NCBI RefSeq assembly: GCF_000379785.1
Contig: NZ_KB903669.1
Location: forward strand, 1-57,383
Length of the DNA stretch: 57,383 bases
Reading direction: 5' to 3'
From: Gallibacterium anatis DSM 16844 = F 149
GTDB taxonomy: Bacteria; Pseudomonadota; Gammaproteobacteria; Enterobacterales; Pasteurellaceae
Each line of letters starts with the position of its first letter. Positions within the stretch are counted from its first letter, which is position 1. This document shows positions 36,901 through 46,280 of the stretch, one piece after another. The position numbers and the translations under genes are program-made. The notes beneath the pieces were generated by a model. That model ran no database searches. It had not been told where the DNA came from and was given only the letters and a program-made list of their open reading frames with translations.

Positions 36901-38631
36901 ATGAACGATCAGGCTGTAAAAATTATTCAACGGAGAGAAGTTGCAAACGGAGTTCAAGTGAACGCTGATCCGTTATTGGATCGCATTTATCGCAGTCGAG
37001 GCATAGCATCTGAAGCGGAACTAAATTATGCCTTGAAATATATGTTGCCGCCCTCTTTATTGACGCATTTGGAGCAAGCAACTGAATTATTGATTGAAGC
37101 CTATCATCAACAAAAGCGGATTGTGATTGTCGGTGATTTTGATGCGGATGGTGCAACCAGTATTGCAGTTGCGGTATTCGCTTTACGTCAGTTAGGGTTT
37201 CAATCAGTTGATTTTTTAGTGCCGGATCGTTTTGAACAAGGTTATGGCTTGAGTGTTTCTGTGGCGCAAGATGCGTTGGACAAACAGGCGCAGTTGGTGA
37301 TTACTGTTGATAACGGCGTTTCCTCACTAGAGGGAGTTGATTATTTAAAACAGCATCAGGTGCAAGTGATTGTTACCGATCACCATTTGCCAGGTGAAAA
37401 ATTACCAAATGCCGATGTTATTGTGAATCCTAATTTAGCGCATTGCGGTTTTCCATCCAAATATCTCGCTGGAGTGGGGGTGACTTTCTATTTAATGGTG
37501 GCGTTACGCGCTGCCTTTCGCCAACAAGGGCTTTTTGCCGATAAAAAAGAGCCTAACTTTGCGGAATTATTGGATTTTGTTGCATTGGGAACCGTGGCGG
37601 ATGTAGTGCCGTTGGATCACAATAACCGCATTTTGGTTTCGCAAGGCTTGGCAAGAATTCGTGCGCAGCATTGCCATTGTGGCATTCGAGCTTTAATTGA
37701 AGTCGCTAATCTGGATATTACACAGATTGTTTCCAGCCATTTAGGCTTTTCTATTGCTCCTCGATTAAATGCCGCCGGCAGAATTGATAATATGTCGATT
37801 GGTGTGGAGTTACTTTTAGCAGAAACAATGGAACAGGCGCGAGCGTTAGCGCTGGAATTGGATACACTTAATAAAACACGTAAAGAGATCGAAACCGGTA
37901 TGAAGCAGGAAGCCTTGCACTATCTGCGTGAATTAAAACCGGTTTATCAGGAAAATACCTTTGCGATTGCGCTTTATCGGCCGGATTGGCACCAAGGTGT
38001 ATTAGGTATTTTGGCGGCAAGAATGAAAGATCAATTTCATCGCCCGACAGCAATTTTTACCCAGGAAGATGAGGGCATTTTGCGTGGTTCTGCACGATCA
38101 ATAGAAGGTTTGCATATTCGTGATCTGCTCGATCATATCCATAGCCAACACCCTGAAATCATTATTAAATTCGGTGGTCACGCAATGGCTGCCGGTTTGA
38201 GTATTCATCAGCAATATTTCCCGGAATTTCAACGCCTGTTCAATCAATATGCGAAATCTTGGTTGGATGAAAAATCGCTGCAAGGTGTTATTTATACTGA
38301 CGGTGAACTGGGTTCTCAACAAATGAATGTTTCTACGGCAGAAATGTTGCAGTTTGCAGGGCCTTGGGGGCAGCATTTCCCTGAACCCCAATTTGATGGA
38401 GAGTTTCGGATTTTACAGCAACGACTGGTCGGCGAAAAACATCTAAAAATGTTGTTGGAGCCGATACAGGGCGGCGGTTTGTTTGATGCCATTCAGTTTA
38501 ATGTCGATACCAGACGATTCCCTGATTTATCGATTAAAACAGCGCGAATGGTTTATCATCTCTCGATCAACGAATATCGAGGCAATAGACAAGTACAATT
38601 ATTAGTCAATTATATAGAGGCATTGGAATAA
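36901..38631 (+). CDS. recJ: Single-stranded-DNA-specific exonuclease RecJ
   Basis: 5'-to-3' exonuclease of RecF recombination and mismatch repair. It has 576 residues. The DHH family motifs are visible: VGDFDADGATS (about 79-89), TVDNGVSS, DHHLPGE (about 160) and the C-terminal GGHAMAAGLS of the DHHA1 domain. The ribosome-binding site is weak. Confidence 0.96.
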   Translation: MNDQAVKIIQRREVANGVQVNADPLLDRIYRSRGIASEAELNYALKYMLPPSLLTHLEQATELLIEAYHQQKRIVIVGDFDADGATSIAVAVFALRQLGFQSVDFLVPDRFEQGYGLSVSVAQDALDKQAQLVITVDNGVSSLEGVDYLKQHQVQVIVTDHHLPGEKLPNADVIVNPNLAHCGFPSKYLAGVGVTFYLMVALRAAFRQQGLFADKKEPNFAELLDFVALGTVADVVPLDHNNRILVSQGLARIRAQHCHCGIRALIEVANLDITQIVSSHLGFSIAPRLNAAGRIDNMSIGVELLLAETMEQARALALELDTLNKTRKEIETGMKQEALHYLRELKPVYQENTFAIALYRPDWHQGVLGILAARMKDQFHRPTAIFTQEDEGILRGSARSIEGLHIRDLLDHIHSQHPEIIIKFGGHAMAAGLSIHQQYFPEFQRLFNQYAKSWLDEKSLQGVIYTDGELGSQQMNVSTAEMLQFAGPWGQHFPEPQFDGEFRILQQRLVGEKHLKMLLEPIQGGGLFDAIQFNVDTRRFPDLSIKTARMVYHLSINEYRGNRQVQLLVNYIEALE

Positions 38632-38634
38632 GCA

Positions 38635-39303
38635 ATGAACAGTATTAAGTTGGCAATGCAAATTTTTTATTTTTTGCTTTTTGCGTTATCGGTGACAGCG
38701 AGTTACGCAGAACAGTTGCCGATTTTCAAAGACGGTAAGGACTATTTTTCCTATAAGCAACCGATACAAGAAGAACCGGCAGCAGACAATAAGATCAAAA
38801 TTAAATTTTTCTTTTCCTATGAGTGTCGTATTTGTTTAATGGCGGCGGATAATTTGAGTTTATATAAACGAATGAATCCGGATAAAGTTGATATTGAATG
38901 GATTCCGGCGGCGACACCGGGAGGTTATTTTTCGGCAGCGGTTTATTACTCTCTAGAGAGTATGGGACATCCGGATCTTGCCGATCTATTTATTTTTGAT
39001 ACGGCGGAACAAAAGTTTAATCGAAATAATCGCCATCGAGGGAAATTCTTACAAGAGTGGTTAACACGTAAACAAATTAATTTTGAGACTTTTTTAGAGG
39101 TGTTTAATTCGGAATTAGTTGCCACTAAAGTGAATCAATCTATTAATTCGACATCAAAATATGGGGTATTTACCTTGCCGTTTGTTTCAGTTAATGGGCG
39201 TTATGTTTTAACTGGTAGTACACTCTATAATGATGATTACACGATGGCGGTTTTGGATTCATTAACAGCAAAAATTGTACAAGAACAACGAGGAAAAAAA
39301 TGA
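38635..39303 (+). CDS. DsbA-like periplasmic thioredoxin-fold protein with CRIC active site
   Basis: A 222-residue protein with a signal peptide (about 1-25, ending SYA). The thioredoxin-like fold has a CxxC pair Cys64-Arg-Ile-Cys67 in SYECRIC and a cis-Pro segment [10 protein letters not shown] near 183-192. DsbA normally has CPHC; CRIC is unusual and would change redox potential. It starts 3 nt after recJ and overlaps mtnN by 4 nt, so it belongs to a tight dsbC-recJ-x-mtnN unit. Substrate is unknown. Confidence 0.75.
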   Translation: MNSIKLAMQIFYFLLFALSVTASYAEQLPIFKDGKDYFSYKQPIQEEPAADNKIKIKFFFSYECRICLMAADNLSLYKRMNPDKVDIEWIPAATPGGYFSAAVYYSLESMGHPDLADLFIFDTAEQKFNRNNRHRGKFLQEWLTRKQINFETFLEVFNSELVATKVNQSINSTSKYGVFTLPFVSVNGRYVLTGSTLYNDDYTMAVLDSLTAKIVQEQRGKK

Positions 39304-39992
39304 AAATAGGTATTGTCGGTGCAATGGCACAAGAGGTCGAAATATTACAGAATTTAATGAAAAATAAACGGATAAATAGATTAGCGACTTGTACAATTTA
39401 TGAGGGCGAAATCGGTCGTCATCAGGTGGCGTTACTGCAATCAGGAATTGGTAAAACCGCAGCAGCAATGGGAACAACCGCATTGATTTTAACTTGCCAA
39501 CCGGATTGTATTATTAATACCGGCTCGGCAGGTGGTTTAAATCCACAATTAAATATCGGCGATATTATTATTTCTGATAAAGTGTGCTATCACGATGCTG
39601 ATGTCACCGCTTTTGGTTATGCGAAAGGGCAGTTACCGGCGTGTCCGGAAAAATTTACTGCAGATGAGAAATTGATTGAAATAGTGAATACAGTGGTAAC
39701 CGAGCAGGCGCAAAATGCTGTGATTGGTTTAGTCTGTTCCGGAGATCAATTTATTAATGGTGCCAATATGATTGCTCGAATTCGTCAGGATTTCCCTGAA
39801 GTTGCGGCGGTGGAAATGGAAGCGGCAGCGATAGCTCACACTTGTTACGCGTTTAATGTACCGTTTGTTGTTATTCGTGCCATTTCCGATGTGGCAGATA
39901 AAGAATCACATATCTCTTTTGATGAGTTTTTACCGATAGCAGTCAAACAATCCTCCAAGATCGTGTTGGCAGTGTTGGAAAAGTTAGCGTAA
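39300..39992 (+). CDS. mtnN: 5'-methylthioadenosine/S-adenosylhomocysteine nucleosidase
   Basis: Recycles MTA and SAH by-products of polyamine synthesis, methylation and autoinducer-2 metabolism. It has 230 residues with Glu12 (AQEVE), the [10 protein letters not shown] block (catalytic Glu around 173-175) and the catalytic Asp in RAISDVADK (around 197). It is followed by two successive hairpins. Confidence 0.96.
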   Translation: MKIGIVGAMAQEVEILQNLMKNKRINRLATCTIYEGEIGRHQVALLQSGIGKTAAAMGTTALILTCQPDCIINTGSAGGLNPQLNIGDIIISDKVCYHDADVTAFGYAKGQLPACPEKFTADEKLIEIVNTVVTEQAQNAVIGLVCSGDQFINGANMIARIRQDFPEVAAVEMEAAAIAHTCYAFNVPFVVIRAISDVADKESHISFDEFLPIAVKQSSKIVLAVLEKLA

Positions 39993-40018
39993 ATTACTAA
40001 AAGCAAAATAGAACAAAA

Positions 40019-40074
40019 AAGAATCCGTATCCAAAAAGTTAGTTTTCTAACTAATTAAGATGCGGACTCTTTTA
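40019..40074 (+). terminator. Terminator of mtnN (first of two)
   Basis: An outer stem (40019-40031 with 40059-40071, one mismatch and G-U pairs) encloses a small GTTAG/CTAAC hairpin (40038-40051) and ends in CTTTT. Confidence 0.6.
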
Positions 40075-40089
40075 GGCATAGTGGACAAG

Positions 40090-40133
40090 AGTGTTGGTAA
40101 TAATTACAAAAATAATTAAGACCAACACTTTTT
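40090..40133. terminator. Second hairpin between mtnN and the DUF305 gene
   Basis: Arms AGTGTTGGT (40090-40098) and ACCAACACT (40121-40129) followed by TTTTTC on the plus strand. It can back up mtnN termination; it also sits 18 nt beyond the convergent DUF305 stop. Confidence 0.65.
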
Positions 40134-40150
40134 CTATTATTGGGAGCTTT

Positions 40151-40492
40151 CTATTTCTCGCCGTGTTTTTCCAACCATTGTTGCATAAATTTAATTTCTG
40201 CTTGTTGGGCTTTAATAATATTTTCAGCGAGTTGTCTTAGTTCCGGATCTTTACCATATTTTAATTCGACTTCCGCCATTGCTACCGCGCCTTGATGGTG
40301 GGGTAACATTCCGGCGGCAAAAGCAACATCCGGATCTTGATGGGAAATGCCTTTCATCATTGAATCGTGCATTGCGCCCATAGATTGCATATAAGCTTCG
40401 TTTGCTGCGGACATATGCTGGGAATGCATCATTCCGGCAGAGGCAGAAGAGGCAAATACGAAAATGGCAGCTGCTGACAGTAGTTTTTTCAT
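40151..40492 (-). CDS. DUF305 periplasmic protein
   Basis: Small secreted protein of 113 residues with a signal peptide (1-20, ending SASA) and His/Met-rich content (GMMHSQHM, MLPHHQGAVAMAEVELKYG). DUF305 proteins form ferritin-like helical bundles, and some are linked to copper or silver handling; a metal role is inferred from the His/Met pattern and not proven. The start MKKLLS is preferred over an ATG 8 codons upstream because AAGGAG fits it. The promoter carries a short dyad. Confidence 0.85.
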   Translation of the reverse strand: MKKLLSAAAIFVFASSASAGMMHSQHMSAANEAYMQSMGAMHDSMMKGISHQDPDVAFAAGMLPHHQGAVAMAEVELKYGKDPELRQLAENIIKAQQAEIKFMQQWLEKHGEK

Positions 40493-40533
40493 TGTTACTC
40501 CTTTGTTTTCAATCAAAAATCAAAACGCCGGTC

Positions 40534-40562
40534 AGCATAATCCTTTCCCTAAGGGGAATCAA
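40534..40562 (-). promoter_or_regulatory. DUF305 promoter with dyad between -35 and -10
   Basis: Minus strand TTGATT (40557-40562), 17-bp spacer, TATGCT (40534-40539). The dyad TTCCC-CTTA-GGGAA (40545-40558) lies between the two elements, a common repressor or MerR-type regulator position. The spacer is too short for a typical CueR promoter, so the regulator is unknown. Confidence 0.4.
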
Positions 40563-40568
40563 AATACC

Positions 40569-41258
40569 TTAAACGGAGTAATTTCGTTTACCAAAAATAG
40601 CAGTGCCAATGCGCACCATCGTAGAACCACAAGCAATTGCTGTTTGCATATCGTCCGTCATTCCCATTGATAAGGTGTCAATTTTTTGTTGAGGGAAACG
40701 TTGTTGCAGCTGTTGTAACAGCGCTTTCATCTGATTAAAAACGGCAGTTTGTTGGTTAATATCTTCTGTCGGTGTCGGGATTGCCATTAGTCCACGCAGT
40801 TGCAATTTTGGTAAGTTAATGATTTGCTGTGCCAGTTCTTCCATTTGTTGCGGAGTGATGCCGGATTTTGAATTTTCATCACTGATATTAATTTGGATCA
40901 ACACTTGCAACGGTTGGAGGTGATCAGGGCGTTGTTGGCTTAGACGTTCGGCAATTTTTACGCGATCAATTGTTTGTACCCAATCGAAATGCTCCGCCAC
41001 GATCCGTGTTTTATTGGATTGTAACGGACCGATCAGATGCCAAGTAATGTCGTTAAGATTTTGTTGTTGCGCCAGCTGAATTTTTTTCACACCTTCCTGT
41101 ACATAATTTTCACCGAATTGACGTTGTCCGGCGTGATAAGCTTTGAGAATGTCGGCGAAAGGTTTAGTTTTGCTGACAGCCAAAAGTGTTACCTCTTGAG
41201 TGGGATGACAATCCGCAATCTGTTGGCGAATATGTGCTAAATTTTGTGCAATCTCCAT
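40569..41258 (-). CDS. yggS: YggS-family PLP homeostasis protein
   Basis: Binds pyridoxal 5'-phosphate on Lys30 (LAVSKTKP) in an alanine-racemase-like barrel without known catalysis; it buffers PLP supply. It has 229 residues and shows FGENYVQE, WHLIGPLQSNK and the C-terminal SMGMTDDMQTAI phosphate-binding block. It is monocistronic by position and divergent from the thr operon. Confidence 0.95.
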   Translation of the reverse strand: MEIAQNLAHIRQQIADCHPTQEVTLLAVSKTKPFADILKAYHAGQRQFGENYVQEGVKKIQLAQQQNLNDITWHLIGPLQSNKTRIVAEHFDWVQTIDRVKIAERLSQQRPDHLQPLQVLIQINISDENSKSGITPQQMEELAQQIINLPKLQLRGLMAIPTPTEDINQQTAVFNQMKALLQQLQQRFPQQKIDTLSMGMTDDMQTAIACGSTMVRIGTAIFGKRNYSV

Positions 41259-41326
41259 TTTTATCTCCTAAATGCTTAAAACGGTTTTTATTATAGAAAA
41301 ATTTCTCATTATTCTCATAATTTTAT

Positions 41327-41355
41327 TTGACAAGTGGAATGAATTTAGGTACTTA
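41327..41355 (+). promoter_or_regulatory. Promoter of the thr operon
   Basis: Perfect -35 TTGACA (41327-41332), a 17-bp spacer, then TACTTA (41350-41355). This places the transcript start about 33 nt before the leader peptide. Confidence 0.6.
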
Positions 41356-41394
41356 TTATCACCATTGAAATTTAAAAGCGTTATAAAGATTCCT

Positions 41395-41460
41395 ATGACA
41401 ATGACTGTTATTACGATGACCCGCATTATGATGACCATTATTATTAGTGGGGCGGGTTAG
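41395..41460 (+). CDS. thrL: thr operon leader peptide
   Basis: Short 21-residue reading frame with five Thr codons (positions 2, 4, 7, 9, 14) and five Ile codons (6, 11, 15, 16, 17). Ribosome stalling at these codons senses Thr-tRNA and Ile-tRNA supply. It ends directly before the attenuator and 104 nt upstream of thrA. The composition and position are those of ThrL; the start ATG at 41395 was chosen because it begins the Thr-rich run, while longer frames upstream lack this pattern. Confidence 0.88.
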   Translation: MTMTVITMTRIMMTIIISGAG

Positions 41461-41514
41461 CACTCAAAAAACAGGATTGTTAAACCCGCATCTTAAAAAA
41501 TGCGGGTTTTTTTA
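41419..41514 (+). promoter_or_regulatory. thr operon transcription attenuator (four-segment)
   Basis: Four mutually pairing segments: 1 = ACCCGCAT (41419-41426, inside thrL), 2 = GCGGGTT (41452-41458, end of thrL), 3 = AACCCGCA (41483-41490), 4 = TGCGGGTT (41501-41508) followed by T5. 3:4 is the terminator, 2:3 the antiterminator and 1:2 the protector. Segments 1 and 3 are nearly identical, so the switch logic can be read directly. Confidence 0.88.
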
Positions 41515-41563
41515 TGGGTAATGTTTTAGATAATTTTCAAAATACAATAAAGAGGACAACATC

Positions 41564-44011
41564 ATGCGAGTATTAAAATTTGGCGGAACATCATTGGCAA
41601 ATCCGGAACGTTTTTCTCAAGCGGGTGAGCTTATTCTGCAAGCACATTTAAAAGATCAGGCAGCTGCCGTGCTTTCTGCGCCGGCAAAAATCACTAACTA
41701 TTTGGTGGCGCTGGTGGATAAGACAAATAAAGGCGAGGATAAGCAACAGGATGTCAAAGAAGCCAAGCAGATTTTTGAGAATATCTTGAGTGGCTTGAAA
41801 CAAAAAAATGCGAAATTTGATGATGAAAAATTAAGAAAAGTTGTCCAACAGGAATTTGACCAAATCGAATCTACCCTTTCTCAATTCTCTCCTCAATCTC
41901 AATGTCCGGATAATATTAATGCTTCTATCATTTCTCGTGGTGAAAAACTGTCAATTGCGATGATGGCAGCTTGGTTTGAAGCGCAAGGTTACCAAGTACA
42001 CGTTATTGATCCGGTAAAACAACTGTTAGCACAAGGGGAATATCTGGAGTCTTCTGTGGATATTGAGGAATCCACTAAACGCATTAATGCTCCGTCAATT
42101 CCAAAACAGAGTGTGGTGTTAATGGCAGGGTTTACCGCCGGTAATGATAAAGGCGAATTAATGGTGTTAGGGCGCAACGGTTCGGATTATTCCGCCGCGG
42201 TTTTAGCCGCTTGTTTACACGCAGATTGTTGTGAAATCTGGACTGATGTGGATGGTGTTTACACTTGTGATCCGCGTTTAGTGCCAGATGCGAGATTGTT
42301 GGAAACAATGTCTTATCAGGAGGCGATGGAGCTTTCCTATTTTGGTGCGAAAGTTATTCATCCACGTACCATTGCGCCGATTGCTCAATTTAATATTCCT
42401 TGTTTGATTAAAAATACTGGTAATCCAAGTGCAGCAGGCACATTGATTGATGGCAATGTGCATTCTGAAACCTTGCAGGTGAAAGGTATTACCAATTTGA
42501 ATGACGTGGTAATGTTTAATGTTTCCGGACCAGGAATGCAAGGAATGGTTGGTATGGCAGCACGTGTTTTTGACACAATGTCAAGAGCTGGCATTTCTGT
42601 TATTTTAATTACCCAGTCTTCATCAGAATATAGTATTAGTTTTTGTGTACCACAAAAATCTGCTACTAAAGCGAAGAGTGCCTTAAAACGTGCTTTTGCT
42701 AATGAATTGTCTTCTGGTGCTTTAGATGAAATTGAAATTTTGGATAATTTGGCAATTATCTCTGTTGTTGGGGACGGAATGCGTAAAAGTCGTGGTATAG
42801 CCGCAAAATTCTTTACTGCATTAGCACAGGCGAATGTCAACATCGTTGCGATTGCTCAAGGGTCGTCTGAACGTTCTATTTCAACTGTAGTGCCGCAATC
42901 AAAAGCGATTGAAGGTGTGAAAGCAACGCATCGGGCATTGTTCAACAGCCGACAGTCATTGCGTATTTTTTTGGTCGGAACCGGCGGGGTAGGCGGTGAA
43001 TTATTGGATCAAATCGCTCATCAGCAACAGTTTTTAGCGGAAAAAAATATTGCCATTCGTGTTTGCGGCATAGCCAATTCAAAACGTCTTTTATTGAATG
43101 TTGATGGTTTGGATTTAACTGATTGGCGTGAAAAATTGGCAAATTCAAATGAACATTTCTCTTTACACCGTTTTATTGATGCGGTGGAAGATCAGCACGT
43201 GCTTAATCCTATTTTTGTAGACTGCACCTCCAATCAAGAGATTGCCGACAGCTATTTAACTTTCTTGAATTCCGGTTTCCACGTGGTTACGCCTAACAAA
43301 AAAGCAAATACCTCAAGTTTGGCGTATTATCACAAATTGCGTGATGCAGCCTTGGTTAATCAGCGTCTTTTCCTTTATGACACCAATGTCGGTGCCGGTT
43401 TGCCGGTGATTGAAAATTTGCAAAACTTATTAGCGGCAGGTGATGAAGTTGAACTGTTTGATGGTATTTTATCCGGTTCGCTTTCCTTTATTTTCGGTGA
43501 ATTGGAGCAAGGAAAATCATTATCTGAAGTAACACGTTTAGCGAAAGAAAAAGGGTTTACTGAACCAGATCCTCGTGATGATCTTTCCGGTCAGGATGTA
43601 GCGCGTAAATTATTGATTTTAGCGCGTGAAACCGGCTTGGAATTGGAACTCAAAGATATTGAAGTGGAAGGGGTGTTGCCGAAAGGCTTTGCTGAAGGTA
43701 AATCAACCGCTGAATTTATGACAATGTTGCCTGAATTGGATGAAGAGTTTGCAAAACGCGTGCAAGCGGCACAGGCAACAGGCAAAGTGTTGCGTTATGT
43801 CGGTGAAATCAATCACGGTAAGTGCAAAGTGGCGATCAAAGCGGTAGATCCAGAAGATCCACTCTATAAAGTGAAAAATGGAGAAAATGCATTAGCATTT
43901 TATACTCGTTATTATTCACCAATTCCTTTATTATTACGGGGTTATGGTGCAGGAAATAATGTGACTGCCGCCGGAATTTTTGCAGATATTTTGCGGACTT
44001 TACGCCGTTAA
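41564..44011 (+). CDS. thrA: Bifunctional aspartokinase I / homoserine dehydrogenase I
   Basis: Catalyses the first and third steps from aspartate to threonine. The 815-residue fusion has an aspartokinase domain (about 1-290, [13 protein letters not shown] at the N-terminus), two ACT domains (about 310-460, usual site of threonine feedback) and homoserine dehydrogenase (about 465-815, [11 protein letters not shown] nucleotide site). It is the first structural gene after the attenuator and has an AGAGG ribosome-binding site. Confidence 0.97.
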   Translation: MRVLKFGGTSLANPERFSQAGELILQAHLKDQAAAVLSAPAKITNYLVALVDKTNKGEDKQQDVKEAKQIFENILSGLKQKNAKFDDEKLRKVVQQEFDQIESTLSQFSPQSQCPDNINASIISRGEKLSIAMMAAWFEAQGYQVHVIDPVKQLLAQGEYLESSVDIEESTKRINAPSIPKQSVVLMAGFTAGNDKGELMVLGRNGSDYSAAVLAACLHADCCEIWTDVDGVYTCDPRLVPDARLLETMSYQEAMELSYFGAKVIHPRTIAPIAQFNIPCLIKNTGNPSAAGTLIDGNVHSETLQVKGITNLNDVVMFNVSGPGMQGMVGMAARVFDTMSRAGISVILITQSSSEYSISFCVPQKSATKAKSALKRAFANELSSGALDEIEILDNLAIISVVGDGMRKSRGIAAKFFTALAQANVNIVAIAQGSSERSISTVVPQSKAIEGVKATHRALFNSRQSLRIFLVGTGGVGGELLDQIAHQQQFLAEKNIAIRVCGIANSKRLLLNVDGLDLTDWREKLANSNEHFSLHRFIDAVEDQHVLNPIFVDCTSNQEIADSYLTFLNSGFHVVTPNKKANTSSLAYYHKLRDAALVNQRLFLYDTNVGAGLPVIENLQNLLAAGDEVELFDGILSGSLSFIFGELEQGKSLSEVTRLAKEKGFTEPDPRDDLSGQDVARKLLILARETGLELELKDIEVEGVLPKGFAEGKSTAEFMTMLPELDEEFAKRVQAAQATGKVLRYVGEINHGKCKVAIKAVDPEDPLYKVKNGENALAFYTRYYSPIPLLLRGYGAGNNVTAAGIFADILRTLRR

Positions 44012-44026
44012 TAAAGAGGATTGATT

Positions 44027-44971
44027 ATGTTACGAATTTATGCGCCGGCTTCAAGTGCCAATATCAGTGTCGGATTTGATACTTTAGGGGCAGCAATTTC
44101 ACCGATTGATGGTTCATTGTTGGGTGATATTATTCAAATTGAGGAGTGTGCCAATCAATTTGAATTTGAAAGTGTCGGTTATTTTGTGCGTAAATTGCCG
44201 AAAGAGCCACAAAAAAATATTGTCTATCAGGCTTATGTGCTGTTTAGTGAGCGTTTGAAATTGCGTAATCAGCCATTAAAACCGTTGCGTTTAACCTTAG
44301 AAAAGAATATGCCGATAGGTTCAGGATTAGGTTCAAGTGCCTGTTCAATTGTGGCGGCATTGGTCGCGTTAAATCAATTCCATCAAGAACCGTTTTCTGA
44401 TATGGAATTGTTGGAGATGATGGGGGAATTGGAGGGCAGAATTTCCGGTTCAATCCATTACGATAACGTTGCGCCTTGTTTTATGGGTGGTGTGCAGTTT
44501 ATGGTGCAGTCGCTCGGTTCAATTTGTCAACGTTTGCCGTTTTTCGATCATTGGTATTGGGTGTTGGCTTACCCGGGAATTGAAGTTTCCACTGCAGAGG
44601 CGCGAGCAATTTTGCCTAAGAGTTATACCCGTCAGGACGTTATTGCTCACGGCAGACATTTGGGTGGATTTGTGCACGCTTGCCACACACATCAAGAAAA
44701 TTTAGCCGCTATTATGATGAAAGACGTTATTGCCGAGCCTTATCGTCAGCAATTATTACCGAACTTTGCTGAAGTGAAACAGGCGGCGCAAGATCTTGGC
44801 GCATTGGCTACCGGCATTTCAGGTTCCGGCCCGACAATGTTCTCCATTGCCCCGGATTTAACCACAGCGAATAAAGTGGCGGATTATTTAGAAAAACACT
44901 ATTTACAAAATAATGAAGGTTTTGTGCATATTTGTCAGGTCGACAATCAGGGTGCAAGACAACTTGGTTAA
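44027..44971 (+). CDS. thrB: Homoserine kinase
   Basis: GHMP-family kinase making O-phosphohomoserine. It has 314 residues starting [18 protein letters not shown]; a TTG two codons earlier is not needed because AGAGG fits the ATG. The ATP-binding [17 protein letters not shown] is near residue 90 and the C-terminal [11 protein letters not shown] is present. It is placed 15 nt after thrA. Confidence 0.97.
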   Translation: MLRIYAPASSANISVGFDTLGAAISPIDGSLLGDIIQIEECANQFEFESVGYFVRKLPKEPQKNIVYQAYVLFSERLKLRNQPLKPLRLTLEKNMPIGSGLGSSACSIVAALVALNQFHQEPFSDMELLEMMGELEGRISGSIHYDNVAPCFMGGVQFMVQSLGSICQRLPFFDHWYWVLAYPGIEVSTAEARAILPKSYTRQDVIAHGRHLGGFVHACHTHQENLAAIMMKDVIAEPYRQQLLPNFAEVKQAAQDLGALATGISGSGPTMFSIAPDLTTANKVADYLEKHYLQNNEGFVHICQVDNQGARQLG

Positions 44972-44989
44972 AGCATAAAAGGAAAAAGA

Positions 44990-46267
44990 ATGAATTTATA
45001 CAACATCAAACATCCGGAAGAGAAAGTCAATTTTTCACAGGCAGTACGTCAAGGGCTAGGGAAAGATCAAGGTCTGTTCTTTCCGGAAACCTTACCACAT
45101 TTTGATAATGTTGAAGCGTTGTTGGCATTGCCTTTGGTAGAACGCAGCCAACGCATTTTATCCGCTATTATCGGTGATGAAATTAGTGCTGAGCAGTTAG
45201 CAAATATGGTGGCGAAAGCGTTTACCTTTCCGGCACCGCTGGCTAAAGTTGAAGATCATATTTATGCATTGGAGTTGTTTCACGGCCCGACCTTGGCATT
45301 TAAGGATTTTGGCGGACGCTTTATGGCTCAAGCATTAGCGACTGTTCGCAAAGATGGCAAAATCACTATTTTAACGGCAACTTCAGGTGATACCGGCGCT
45401 GCAGTGGCACACGCATTTTATGGATTGGAAAATATTGATGTCGTCATTCTCTATCCGAAAGGCAAAATCAGCGTGTTGCAAGAAAAATTATTCTGCACTT
45501 TGGGTGGAAATATTCGTACTATCGCCATTGAAGGGGATTTTGACGCTTGCCAAGCATTGGTTAAACAGGCTTTTGATGATCAGGCATTGCGTGAAGCGAT
45601 TGGCTTAAATTCTGCCAATTCAATCAATATCAGCCGTTTATTGGCTCAAATTTGTTACTATTTTGAAGCCGTTGCCCAATTGCCGAAAGCGCAACGCCAA
45701 AATGTAGTGGTTTCTGTGCCGAGCGGTAATTTCGGTAATTTAACTGCCGGATTAATTGCCAAAGCGATCGGCTTACCGATAAAACGTTTTATTGCCGCAA
45801 CCAATGCTAATGACACTGTACCGCGTTATTTGCGTTCTCATCAGTGGCAACCGAATGCCACCGTGGCAACTTTATCCAATGCAATGGATGTGAGTCGTCC
45901 GAATAACTGGCCGCGTGTTGAAGAGTTATTCCGCCGTGAAAACTGGTCCTTAAATGACTTGCATTCTGATAGTGTAACCGATGCTGAAACCGAGCAGACA
46001 TTGAAGGATATGTTTGCAAAAGGTTATCTCTGCGAACCGCACGGTGCTATCGCTTATCGAGTGCTGAAACAGGATTTACAACCGGAAGAAACCGGTATTT
46101 TCCTTTGTACTGCGCATCCGGCAAAATTTAAAGAGAGTGTCGAACGTATTTTAGAGACTGAAGTGGCATTACCGGAAGCATTGGCTAAACATAACGCCTT
46201 ACCGTTATTATCAATCACAATGCCGGCAGATTTTGATAAGTTGAAAGCGTTTTTGTTGGATAAATGA
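44990..46267 (+). CDS. thrC: Threonine synthase
   Basis: PLP enzyme converting O-phosphohomoserine to threonine. It has 425 residues. The cofactor lysine lies in LAFKDFGGRFMAQ (around residue 107) and the phosphate loop in VPSGNFGNLTAGL (around 245). It is the last native gene of the operon, and no terminator follows its stop; the next gene starts 13 nt later. Confidence 0.97.
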   Translation: MNLYNIKHPEEKVNFSQAVRQGLGKDQGLFFPETLPHFDNVEALLALPLVERSQRILSAIIGDEISAEQLANMVAKAFTFPAPLAKVEDHIYALELFHGPTLAFKDFGGRFMAQALATVRKDGKITILTATSGDTGAAVAHAFYGLENIDVVILYPKGKISVLQEKLFCTLGGNIRTIAIEGDFDACQALVKQAFDDQALREAIGLNSANSINISRLLAQICYYFEAVAQLPKAQRQNVVVSVPSGNFGNLTAGLIAKAIGLPIKRFIAATNANDTVPRYLRSHQWQPNATVATLSNAMDVSRPNNWPRVEELFRRENWSLNDLHSDSVTDAETEQTLKDMFAKGYLCEPHGAIAYRVLKQDLQPEETGIFLCTAHPAKFKESVERILETEVALPEALAKHNALPLLSITMPADFDKLKAFLLDK

Positions 46268-46280
46268 TTTATATAACAAT

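Noticed and set aside
41272-41394. Longer reading frame containing thrL
   Set aside because: The upstream part overlaps the thr promoter and lacks the Thr/Ile pattern; the leader starts at 41395.
42385-42843. 152-codon open frame on the minus strand
   Set aside because: Lies wholly inside thrA; the composition is that of a shadow frame, with no ribosome-binding site or recognisable domain.
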